64,000 bases of DNA from Panaeolus papilionaceus (lineage: Eukaryota > Basidiomycota > Agaricomycetes > Agaricales): NCBI GenBank assembly GCA_015501605.1, contig JADNRZ010000008.1:868001-932000 (forward strand). Reading direction: 5' to 3'. The notes beneath the pieces are model-generated. The model was not told the origin of the DNA and ran no database searches. It saw nothing but the letters and a program-made list of their open reading frames with translations. Shown here in pieces: positions 22,393 through 32,041 of this stretch (positions within the stretch are counted from its first letter, which is position 1; each line of letters opens with the position of its first letter). The translations under genes were made by a program, and so were the position numbers.

Positions 22393-23981
22393 ACAATATG
22401 ATATTCATAACAATATGAGCTTAATTTCAAGGAAGATTGCGCAGCGCGGCTTTGAAAAGTGGTGTTCCAATGTTTCATTTTTTAGTGACCCTGAGCTCGA
22501 TAATTGTTGCGTACTTCAGATCCTCTCACGTATCATTTCTGTTCCATACGTATCAGGATTCTGAGAAGTACTTGTAGGCAGACACTAAAGACACCTGACT
22601 ATCGAACTAAATAACCCTCCGAGCTTCCCTGATTCTTTTCAATTTCTGTCTAATGCTGTGGACTGCGGCTTCAAGTTCCTTGAACATCATCGAGAATAGA
22701 AAATAAAATGCAGCATAGACTCTCACGTGAATTAGTATGAGAAGAAAATGAAGTCGGCTTATATGACTCTACGTCTACCGGGGGGGCGTGGGCGACAGCA
22801 GGTCGACATAATATTCATCATCGCCATTCAAAGGCGAATGGCTAAGACCACCTAGGAATTTCAAGAAATTAGCTCCAATAGTCGACACGGGAAATGTCTT
22901 AGAATATATCGTACCCAAAGAGCAAGAACAGAGCACAATTCAGGGATGATGTTTTGTGACAATCTCCCACCACTGGGCCCGATAAAAAGATAATTAGAAC
23001 GCCAAAACTCTGCACCTCCGTCTTCTTCCACGCTATTGAGCGTGAGGATAAGGAAGTACCAGAAGCGCCCATTGGTTACAGCCCCACGAATGGTTTTCTT
23101 TCTATAGGGCCATCAATGGTAATGTATCAGCCAAGCTCGCGAGTTCAACTTGAACTCAGATGCAGGCAGGCTCACCCTGCTATCCTCACACAAGCATACA
23201 TCTCGGCAATAGCCTGAGGATGTGGTCCGAGATGCACACTGGCACCTCAAACGCCATGGCTTCAGCAACATAAAAAACTGATTCGTTGGATGCCAATCGT
23301 TGTAGTCGAGGCGTTCTTGACCCCATTGGGGTCGTTGCTGTTCAGAGGTTGGATACATTCTTGGACGATAGAATATGTAAGATAGCATAACGTACCAGTA
23401 GCATATGATGTGACTAAGACCAACCGCTCCACACACCCAAGCAAGGTATGGAAGCTGCGATCTGATGGGGGGACCTGTTGAATTTCTTTTTCGAGGCCAA
23501 AGACCATACGAGAGTCTTTGGGGAGTAAAGAGGCGATGTGATACATGAATGCGTCAACCCACGAGTGGGTAGACGACTATACACATTGGAGCGCCCATGA
23601 ACACGTGGAGGTAGCTGGGGCATCTCTGACAGCTATGTAGAATCAAAGTTACGAGTACCTCAGATATTCGATTTTGATTTTATTTATACCTTTCGAGTTC
23701 GTGTCGGATTCGACGCACCTTCACCTCTCCAATGTAATCTTGCATTAAGCCCTGGGTCCAGAGTGATGCAAGATTTGATACCCTCGTGACAACAAATCTT
23801 TACCTCTCCAATCTAATCTTGCATCACAGCAGAGACGACGATGTCGAGAGGGGCTATCTTGGACGGGTGTTTCACCACGTCTATACACATTTGTGAATAA
23901 ATACATTGGTTGAGATATGCTTTACGACCATCGCAAGGAACCAAGTCCCTGTTTTCAAGTTGTCCGAATCCTCCTCCCACT
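22393..23981. other. Intergenic between family members; short direct repeats
   Basis: No supported gene. Two overlapping minus-strand frames at 23113-23640 contain a hydrophobic stretch but no recognisable family. A 23-bp direct repeat pair lies at 23723-23745 and 23803-23825. Confidence 0.5.
23723..23825 (+). repeat. 23-bp direct repeat pair, one mismatch, with an inverted core
   Basis: acctctccaatgtaatcttg (continuing cat) at 23723 recurs at 23803 with a single base change, 80 bp apart. Between them lies an inverted copy of the core (atgcaagatt near 23768), so the first copy can form a hairpin with it. It could be a footprint of a small element or a regulatory repeat. Confidence 0.6.
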
Positions 23982-24587
23982 CTAATTACCCATCATCCTG
24001 GGGCCTTTGACTGGTGTATCCGGCACTGTTGACGATGTTGTAGAATCCGGGCCGCAACAGCGGGTCGTTCCCCTTGCCCTGCGGGTTAGTGCGATGACGA
24101 TAATCATTGCATCCAATAACAAGACTTCGAAAGCGACCAATACTGTCAAGAGGGTGAAGTGAATCTGACACTTCTGACTGTCGCAGAAATCATATACTAG
24201 CGATGCACCGGCCGCCATCAATGAAGACATGGCTGCTGAGAATAACCAGATGACTTGGAGGAATATTGTGAAGGATAGGGTTCCCCGCGAAGTAACGTCG
24301 AACGGCTGCCATGATGCTTTTCGAATTGTATTCCACATAACGAAGAGGGTAGCGACGTGAAAGGGAGCAGTGAGAACGTATGAAATGATAACAGGAATTG
24401 TATGGACGAGGGACCTTGGAATATTGATTAAGGCCAATATAAACGGGAGGATAGAAAATCCCAGTGAGATGTAGGTGAGGGGGAGCAAATATGGGGGTGT
24501 TGTTCTTTGTGCAATTTCATTTGCTTCAAGTTGGTATGGAGGGGGTGCAATTGGGTGCACAGAGACTGTGTCGTCGACGATAATCAT
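23982..24587 (-). CDS. MIIVDDT-family four-helix membrane protein, 201 aa
   Basis: Single-exon gene of a family I do not recognise. It opens MIIVDDTVSVHPIAPPPYQL, then has four hydrophobic helices: PLTYISLGFSILPFILALI (about 39-57), HTIPVIISYVLTAPFHVATL, TIFLQVIWLFSAAMSSLMAAG and a last one starting TLLTVLVAFEVLLLDAMIIV. A CDSQKCQ pair of cysteines lies between helices 3 and 4 on one face. The tail ends PVKGPRMMGN. The 25228 gene shares the start, helix 1 (LTYISLGFSILPFILALIN is identical), the two-Cys loop and the KGPRM tail. Fixed soluble termini around a fast-changing membrane core suggest those ends matter for function or sorting. The architecture is MARVEL-like; role unknown. Confidence 0.8.
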   Translation of the reverse strand: MIIVDDTVSVHPIAPPPYQLEANEIAQRTTPPYLLPLTYISLGFSILPFILALINIPRSLVHTIPVIISYVLTAPFHVATLFVMWNTIRKASWQPFDVTSRGTLSFTIFLQVIWLFSAAMSSLMAAGASLVYDFCDSQKCQIHFTLLTVLVAFEVLLLDAMIIVIALTRRARGTTRCCGPDSTTSSTVPDTPVKGPRMMGN

Positions 24588-25227
24588 GGTGTGGATGGAG
24601 GATTATATTCGGAGGATTAAGTACGACTTAAACGACAAGAGTGCGCAGCGCACCTTGGAAAAAGTCAGTTCTAACATTTCTTTTCTCTTGGTGACCCTGA
24701 TCCGGGTGATTGGCCATTGCTGCGCACCTAGGTCCCATGCCCTCTAACATCTTTAGTCCTTCGTTCGTTTCAGAATTTCTGATTACTTACAACTGGCTTG
24801 AAGACGCCTGACTATTGAGCCAAGGGGCCTTCTGCTCCCCGACTCCCGTCAACGCAATATTAGTTATAATAAACACAGTTATATTATGACCCTACACTGC
24901 CACACTGCTCTGGAACTTGCGTGCAAGACTCCAAGACGTACCATTGATTTGTCCATTAGTTGTCATTGGGATATGTTGATATGTTTTCCGTTGGGAAAGC
25001 CGATTGAGTGACCAGAGGCATCATCCAACATGCGCCTCCTTACCCACACGTTGCACGGCCTCTGAATGGAGAGGAGTTTTACTGCACAGCAGAGTATCAC
25101 TACTATACAGAACCACATCCCCCTTCCTTGCATATTTACACACGAAGACAGTTTTACAATACTACTTCCTACACAGCCCGAAACTATGAAATACAAGTCC
25201 CCATCCACTCCCCACTCCAGTATCGCT
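24588..25227. other. Intergenic between two MIIVDDT-family genes
   Basis: No gene seen. Overlapping short frames on the plus strand lack any motif. Confidence 0.55.
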
Positions 25228-25824
25228 CTATACCCCTATCATTCTGGGTCCTTTTATTACTGTCGACTCTTGTGTAACCGAGGATGTTACGGAACCCGTG
25301 CCCCAACGCGCAGTTTTGATCTTCAGATAGTCCAGTGTGATTACAAGGCCTATGGCGCCCAACAGCAGGACCTGGCAAGCGCCTAAGGCTGTTAAGATTG
25401 TGAAGGTGACCTGACACTTGCCACGGCCGCAGAAAGTATCTGTGAACGGTGAACGGTTTGCCGCTATTAATCCGGCCATGACTGTCGAGAATATCCAAAC
25501 GACTTGGAGGAAGGCAGTGAAGGATATTGTTTTCTTCGAAGAAATGTTGAATGGTATCCAAACTGTTTCTCGAATTATATGCCACATGACCAAGAGGTTG
25601 GCGACGTTGAAAGGAGCAGTGAGGACATATGCAATGAGCGCTGGAATTGAATGAGCTGGTGATGATGCGACGTTAATTAGGGCTAAAATGAATGGGAGAA
25701 TGGAGAAGCCGAGCGAGATATAGGTGAGGGAGAGGAGATAGCGGGGTATCGTCCTCTGCACAAGTCCATTGTGAGATGGAGACACAAGGGTGTGCGTAGA
25801 GACTGTATCGTCAACGATAATCAT
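25228..25824 (-). CDS. MIIVDDT-family four-helix membrane protein, 198 aa
   Basis: Close paralogue of 23982. N-terminus MIIVDDTVSTHTLVSPS; helix 1 contains the shared LTYISLGFSILPFILALIN; helix 2 HSIPALIAYVLTAPFNVANL; helix 3 FTAFLQVVWIFSTVMAGLIA; a loop with FCGRGKCQ (two cysteines); helix 4 LGACQVLLLGAIGLVITL; tail TVIKGPRMIGV. Single exon with ATG at 25824 and TAG at 25228. The two cysteines of the loop before helix 4 are conserved across members and could form a disulphide. No function is known. Confidence 0.8.
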   Translation of the reverse strand: MIIVDDTVSTHTLVSPSHNGLVQRTIPRYLLSLTYISLGFSILPFILALINVASSPAHSIPALIAYVLTAPFNVANLLVMWHIIRETVWIPFNISSKKTISFTAFLQVVWIFSTVMAGLIAANRSPFTDTFCGRGKCQVTFTILTALGACQVLLLGAIGLVITLDYLKIKTARWGTGSVTSSVTQESTVIKGPRMIGV

Positions 25825-27147
25825 AGTTTAGACCAACGAATGTGCTGAAGATGATAAATTTACACCGCGCGCAGCGCGAAAAAGTGGCGGGGGAAGCAAG
25901 GGGGTAACATGTCCAAGTTGCCAGGTAGGAAGTACTTATTGTGCCGATGCAACCCATATGCTCGACTGCGAATGGAGTCTTTCGGAGTGCTTAGAAGCCA
26001 ATGCTTCTAACATTAGAAATTGACCCTGATCTTCCGATGAGCGGCCTTATTATGAGCTTTTACCCGTAACCAAATGCATACTTCTTAGAAAGCAGTGATG
26101 ACCAGAGCAACTACAACCATTAACGTTGTTGGTCAGCGTTCACTGTTGCCCTGACAGACGAAACAAAAGCCAACTTCGGGATCGGCGTCCCGAGTTCCTT
26201 TTATAAGGAATATTGCCGTTAAAGTTTCCTGTGTTCGTTTTCTGTACCTCTGGCAAACGCCCCACTGGCAGTAAGTTCTATGTCTGGTTTGTTAGATCTC
26301 CAGGCAAAATGGTCGTGATCTTCGACAGACAAAATTATCGAAACAGCCATGCAAGATAAAAATGTGGTCACTCCCTCGAGCCAAAGCTTGCAAGAGATGA
26401 AGTGAAGGAGAAAGCTTTGGAGAGGACCAGGAAAGGACGACAGTGAGAAGAGGTGGGAAGGCAGACGAAAAGTGTGGGCAAATGGAAGCCATTTGTTTTG
26501 CTTTATTTGGCATTGTCGATGGACGATAGCTCTCTCCTCCACAACCCATTGATCGCGAGTCCTCGACTGAGTGAGCAAGCATTGTTATAATTTCCACCAA
26601 ACTGTCAATAATCGCAGGTTGTCTGACATCTTCAAACCTGCCCTGCATATTCCTGAAGCCGCTCAATACTGACACTCCGAGTCGGTGATCGAAATTTCTA
26701 TGGATACGAAACGATCATGATGGGAGACCAGAACATGAAACCACTGTTACTACATATTGATATTATGCACTCAAGCACCGGACGATAGAAGAGGCATTTA
26801 TCGATAAGCTGACATTTGTCGCAATCAACATGCGAATAGATTATCCTATCCGAGTCACCCCTCCATCACCGTGACATTGAGACCAGATACTAATGTACCA
26901 CCCTGTAGTGCATGGGATCTGAATCTACCACCAAACGACAGATATTGATTCTGATATTGATACCTACAGCAAAAAGATAGGTAGATTTTTTTGATGAATG
27001 GCTGGAGCCCACAACTCTATTTCGCGAGTCTTTTTTAATGAGTAACGACTTGTTACCCTGAATAGATTCCATCTGTAGCTACATAAGCACTGACGCATTT
27101 GAGTACGCTACTATCTGAAGACCTCTTACCGAGGACCTGCTGTTATT
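25825..27147. other. Intergenic, no gene seen
   Basis: 1.3 kb spacer. Minus-strand frames at 26219-26675 have no recognised domain or splice partner. Confidence 0.5.
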
Positions 27148-28077
27148 ATGAATACCACTATAGCAACTATCTCGCACCAATTTCAGCAAAACACCAACCA
27201 TCCTACGTTTTGCGTCCAAACTCAGATTTACCAGGTATACATCCCAGTCCACGGCTCTTGTGTTGGCCCGGCTAAACAGTCTGCAGGTCGTAGACAAATA
27301 TTTCAATCTTGTAATCCCCAGCATTCTTGACGCACCCTCGATCGTGCAGACATTCAACTTACACCCCCTTCTGCTGCTAATTACCATGGTATTATATCCC
27401 TGGACGACGAATCTCACAGGATTTCGGGGTATTTTCTAGAGTTGAGAATCCTTGGATGGAAGGTTCGTCTATCCTCCGTCTCGATATCCTGATTAAGCTT
27501 CTCGTCATTGAAATTTGATCGAATTAAAATGTCTTGCAGGACGAAGAATCACTGATAACAACCGCATCAAAGACAAGTTATGGGCTTTAGAGTTGACATC
27601 ATGTGAGCCAGAGCTTCAACTAGTGAGCCTTTTCAATCGTCGGGCAACATCGGGCGTACCTAACGGGAAACAATTTCAGTTTCGACTTTGTATCATCGAT
27701 ACTCTGGAGCAAGCCCTTCGGAACATCGAACCTATTGACTGGCTGATGAAAGGGCTGGGAAGAATGAATGGAGTGACGTGAAAGAGGCATCAGATGGAAC
27801 CGGCCAGCAACTGCATTGGTGGCGCAGCCAGTGTAATGTTCGGACCGTCATACAAAGCTTTATGCTATTAGACTGCACTCTTGATAATACGTCTCTACCT
27901 CGAGGATTTGGCTGGGAACTAACATGGTGCCATGTTGGTCTCAGGGAAACACATCACGCGGCCATAATGGAGCTGCGCCTCGTTGTGCATTATTTTAATG
28001 TATGGAATTGCAGTGCATCTTCAAATATGACTCTCCTGAAGCCCTTATATACTCATTTACTGTTTTGGGCTGCATAA
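27148..28077 (+). pseudogene. Degenerate BTB-like family copy
   Basis: Exon 1 ends HPTFCVQTQIYQ followed by GTATAC, the same intron position as in the intact gene (DPTFYPSTIIYQ). The next piece starts VVDKYFNLVIP like VDNTLFKFIKP, then breaks frame near 27328 and resumes as GIISLDDESHRISGYFLELR, parallel to NPILLDSGITVDDFRVFLRL. A further exon carries ALELTSCEPELQ, parallel to ALNVARMEPELQ, then IIDTLEQALRNIEPIDWLMK. A stop at 27779-27781 interrupts the last part. At least one frameshift and one early stop suggest a pseudogene, though some could be mis-read introns. Confidence 0.6.
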
Positions 28078-28419
28078 GTATTGCGAAAGAAAAGCAAAAC
28101 CTAATATTTTCACTGTCCGAATGAGGACTACGTTTGGGCGCTAAAAGGGTCTGTAAGCACCGTGCTTCGCATCGTAATTATAGTCTGCGTTGTCGAAGCT
28201 TTCTTGCTTGATTGACTGATAGGTGAAGGTAAGATGGCCGCAAAGGACAAAGCGCACCGTAGTCATGGTGAATCGTTCAGGTGGACGGGGGTCTTGAGGT
28301 CGTAAGCTGGTGTAACGAAGGGCGTTATGATTCAGACGCCACATAGGACTCATCCTTCATCTGCGCCCATACTTAGGCTAATGTTAAACATTGAGCCTCA
28401 AACCTAGCTTGACGTGTAG
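28078..28419. other. Intergenic, no gene seen
   Basis: Spacer between two BTB-like copies. No supported frame. Confidence 0.55.
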
Positions 28420-28830
28420 GTGCCGTTTCTAACAAAAGCCAAGTCAGCTGGACCGTTTTATCCTGATTCCATTAATTACCAGGTTGCAGAGTCCACAGTT
28501 TTCAAGCTTGTCCTTCCCACAAGGGCAAAAATTGGAAGACAAGAGTCACATAGGCCAGGAACATCTGGTGGCAATCACGTTGCAACCGAGAGGAATTCAG
28601 AGACTATTGACATCGACCCTAGCATTACCATCAAAAGCTTTGCTACGTTCGCAGAGGTTGTGAACCCATGGATGAAAGGTGAGGTGAATATGTTCTACCC
28701 CACAACACATCTTGTTTATCTGGTCTAAATCTACAACTAGTCGTTCCCAGTCCGAAACTCTTTTGATCCTGCTTATGTAGAAGAACCACTTTCAGCCATC
28801 CCGAAGATGTTCGTAGCTCTGTATGTCGCA
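28420..28830 (+). pseudogene. BTB-like family fragment lacking the first intron
   Basis: Reads LTKAKSAGPFYPDSINYQVA then ESTVFKLVLPTRAK without a break where both relatives have an intron between YQ and V. It continues SETIDIDPSITIKSFATFAE, parallel to NPILLDSGITVDDFRVFLRL. A GTGAGG donor follows, and after about 60 nt a further piece contains MFVALYVAK, parallel to FVALNVAR, which ends in a stop. No good ATG opens the frame and the C-terminal half is missing, so this is a partial copy. The missing intron could reflect precise loss. Confidence 0.6.
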
Positions 28831-30115
28831 AAGTGACCCACACCTTGGAATTGTTTGTCCCTTCTCTGCTACCGTCCAACTCTGAATCACCAACATTCCT
28901 CATTTTCGGTACGAGCAGGTCATCGTGAACTCAATTAAGCAATATGGGAACTATCTTCTCCCGATGGATTGGTGAGCGCTTTCGACGTGCATACGTGGAT
29001 TATCCGTGGTGGCTTCATGCTGCAGGGACAGCCACTTCGAATGGAGTGTATCTACAGCTTAGGGGGCGCACGGCTTCGGCATTGAAACCATTTTAATAGT
29101 TCTTGAGATGGGCTATCTGTTCGACGTGGCTTTGGACAGATACGAAAGTGTGTCTCAATGCTACCTATGTGGGTTCGTAGCGTCCATGGGATTCTGGCAA
29201 ATGGTTGGTTCAGGACGTGTGCTTGCGGTCGGCTTAAATGGTTGGTTGGGCCAAGTTCTGAATGAGAATATGTGGACAAAATCTTACAAGAGCTGTTTCT
29301 TCCCGAGAAACGCTCCAAGTAGAGCGTGAAAACACTCCCGATTCTATTGGAGGACGTGGAACCCCCACGGGAGAAAAGGAAGTCAGAAAGAAATTGAAGG
29401 TAGATAGTCAATTTATGGTGACATATAAAATACCGAGACATCGCGGGTAAAGCAACCAATATGTATACGTTGCAGCCCAGCAATGCGCAATACCATGAAT
29501 AATTCAATTATCATGGACGCGATTGTCGGTTCACTGCAAGCTCGGAATGCATTGCTAGCACAACATCCGAAAGAGGTACATAACGCGAAGCAGGACAATA
29601 GAATAAACAATATTCCTTACACTCCTGGATGTTGGCAAAGCTGCACAAATCATGACAACTCGTGAGAGAGGGTTTCAAAAGTGCTTGCTCATCTGACAGG
29701 AAGCCTGGTTGTCAAGCAGGTTCTAGCTGGCTCGACTTGACAGAGTCTTGGATTCAACTCTGATTCCACCCTCCCTACGATATGAGGCTTCTTTTGGATG
29801 GTGATGAACGTTGAACACTGTTCACAACCTTTCGCATCACCCACGAACGAGCTGCGAGGCAGAGCAGTGAACGAAGCCGTGGGAAACGTCGGTCGCGGAG
29901 AAAGACCAGATGGTTTCACCTCCTATTGAGACTTTGGGTATTAGTCAACTAGCACTAGAGATTGTCTCACAGACTCTACTAGGAAATAGTGACGTGCCAC
30001 TTTTATCCTAAACTACAAAAGATTTTACATACACTGCATGGCAGGCCTAAGTTACTGTGAATGACACGATCAAATAAGTAATATATAGAAATCGACGAGC
30101 CCGAATGCCTAGAAT
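28831..30115. other. Intergenic, no gene seen
   Basis: 1.3 kb with overlapping frames on both strands (29052-29507 minus, 29108-29329 plus) but no recognisable domain. Confidence 0.5.
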
Positions 30116-31255
30116 CTAGGCTCCTTCAGATCTCACCCTTGTTGGTCCTTTGAATGTTGCCATATGGCGCGTTGGGGACGACGAGTCTGTCTCGTTTTTA
30201 TCTTTTCGAAGCAATGGCAGCAAAGCCATCACAAATGTAGCACCGAGGATAAGAGCCTCCAAAGCTGTTGAAATTGCCGATGCAACAAAGTAGAGCTGCA
30301 TCTGAGCTTCGCATTTCCCCTCTCCTCCGTGTCTTGTGACACACATACCATCCAACAATTTCGAATGACCCGCAAATCTTCCACCCACAATCGTCGAGAA
30401 TATCCATAGCACGGTTAAGGAAAACACCACAGTGACGCATCTTTTGGTAGTGAGGGCGTTAAATGGAAGACAGGGCGTTCTACAAGATAGGCGCCACATG
30501 ATAATGATTCCAATGTGAAAGGGGGTAGTGAAGATGTAAGCAATGATGGTAGGTATTGAATAGAGCATTAAGGATGATGATTTCGTGGTTAGAATGGCTA
30601 AGGCGAGGGGTGGGGCTGTGAAGATGAGGGACGCAAAGACCAAAGGAACCTTCCAATAGGCCGATTGCAACGTCGGACTCATCGGGGTGCGGGAGCCAGA
30701 TGCCGTCCGGGAGTCGAATAGGTCCCATCTGCATAAAGTTATGACAACGGTGCCCAGGATGATGACTTCAATAACAGAAATGGCTGTGGACACTACGAAC
30801 ATGATGTGCGTCTTTCCAGGGCATGATTGGATACTTTGAGATGTTGGAGAGCAATCCGACATTTTCCACTGACCAGCCAAGGCCAGCCCATTCATGGTTG
30901 CGCCACACGTCCAAAGTGAAAGAAGGACAGTCACATAGGCGATGGTGTGGACCCTCCAGGATAAGTTTGATGATGGTGATGTGCAAAAAGGTAGACGAGA
31001 TATAATGATGAATGTCCCGACGTGAAACGGAATGCCGAAGACGAAGGCAATAAAAGTAGGTATGGTGTGTATTCGTGACATGGAGAAGCTTAGGAGAGAT
31101 AAAACGAACGGCGGCACTGAGAAAACAAACGAGGCGAATGTTAATGATGTCAAGAACCATGGTATAACGGGTTTTGAGTTGATATTGGTGTCAGACGCAG
31201 GTAGTTGCACCAATGTGTGTACCGAGGCCCCATCTGACTCGTCGAAGATGATCAT
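30116..31255 (-). CDS. MIIVDDT-family membrane protein with internal duplication (eight helices, 379 aa)
   Basis: A single uninterrupted frame holds two four-helix units in tandem. It opens MIIFDESDGASVHTLVQLPA, a variant of the family start, and ends ATFKGPTRVRSEGA, a variant of the KGPRM tail. Unit 1 (about residues 30-180) has IHTIPTFIAFVFGIPFHVGT as helix 2; unit 2 (about 205-360) has YSIPTIIAYIFTTPFHIGII at the same place. Unit 2 also keeps helix 3 (VLWIFSTIVGG) and the two-Cys loop (CVTRHGGEGKC). The first unit lacks the C-terminal motif and the second lacks the N-terminal motif, so the gene looks like a head-to-tail fusion of two copies with the junction near 190-200. Divergent with the lectin gene at 32042. 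Function unknown. Confidence 0.8.
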   Translation of the reverse strand: MIIFDESDGASVHTLVQLPASDTNINSKPVIPWFLTSLTFASFVFSVPPFVLSLLSFSMSRIHTIPTFIAFVFGIPFHVGTFIIISRLPFCTSPSSNLSWRVHTIAYVTVLLSLWTCGATMNGLALAGQWKMSDCSPTSQSIQSCPGKTHIMFVVSTAISVIEVIILGTVVITLCRWDLFDSRTASGSRTPMSPTLQSAYWKVPLVFASLIFTAPPLALAILTTKSSSLMLYSIPTIIAYIFTTPFHIGIIIMWRLSCRTPCLPFNALTTKRCVTVVFSLTVLWIFSTIVGGRFAGHSKLLDGMCVTRHGGEGKCEAQMQLYFVASAISTALEALILGATFVMALLPLLRKDKNETDSSSPTRHMATFKGPTRVRSEGA

Positions 31256-32041
31256 AAAGCAACTAACAATGAGGCTGTGATGTTGCTTGTGGAAAGACTC
31301 AAAGTTAGAGCTGGACTGGTGGTGCTGACCGAGACTTGGAGAGGGGATTCACGAGGGGCAGCTATAAATCTGGATGATTGCCTTCGGTTCACGTGTAGCC
31401 GGATCGTGTATGTAGCAGGCAAATAATGAGAGCATGAAACAACCTTACGCAACTTAGCTACCACGGACGGTGGACGATGATCATTCTCAACACGATTGAC
31501 CCTGACGATGGAGTTGCTGATCTTTTAGCGATTTATCCCGAGTCGGACTGGGGTCGGATGCCCTTATTGCCTCGATAGCTGCGCCCTTCACTTATAACAA
31601 ATTAGAACTTTCCTTAGGTTATATGAAAGTCTTCTCGAGACATTCAAATTCTAACAAACAACCGCGTGTCGTTGTCGACTCCTTCCTTCAATCACCATCA
31701 GCAAGTTTCTGGTTTCAATGAAAAAAATCAGATGGGGAGGGAGTGTCTGGTAAAAAGGTGAACACCATTAACTGATAAACGTACTTCCTGAGAGATATCG
31801 TTGCGCAGGGAGTTTCAGCAAAATGTTGATGGTGGAAACTACAGACAGGGGCTAAGATTGCTTCATATGGCTCTTCACGTGACGCAACTTACCCTATTCG
31901 TGGCATTTCTCAGACCGACAGGTACCAACTTCTGCCTTTAACGACCGTCTCTTAGACGTTTCTCTCTCTTTTCTCTCCCCGGAGGCATCTATCAAGGACA
32001 AGACAACTACAGTTATCTGACCTGAGGGAGGCTTTGCCAAA
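31256..32041. promoter_or_regulatory. Shared divergent promoter region
   Basis: 785 bp between the minus-strand membrane protein (ATG at 31255) and the plus-strand lectin (ATG at 32042). No gene is seen inside. Confidence 0.55.

Noticed and set aside
23113..23640. Overlapping minus-strand frames with a hydrophobic stretch
   Set aside because: No family resemblance to the neighbouring membrane proteins and no splice arrangement giving a full protein.
26219..26675. Two overlapping minus-strand frames of 119 and 127 codons
   Set aside because: Neither has homology-like motifs and they exclude each other.
29052..29507. 151-codon minus-strand frame
   Set aside because: Lacks any motif and lies antisense to similarly open plus-strand frames; typical of non-coding sequence.
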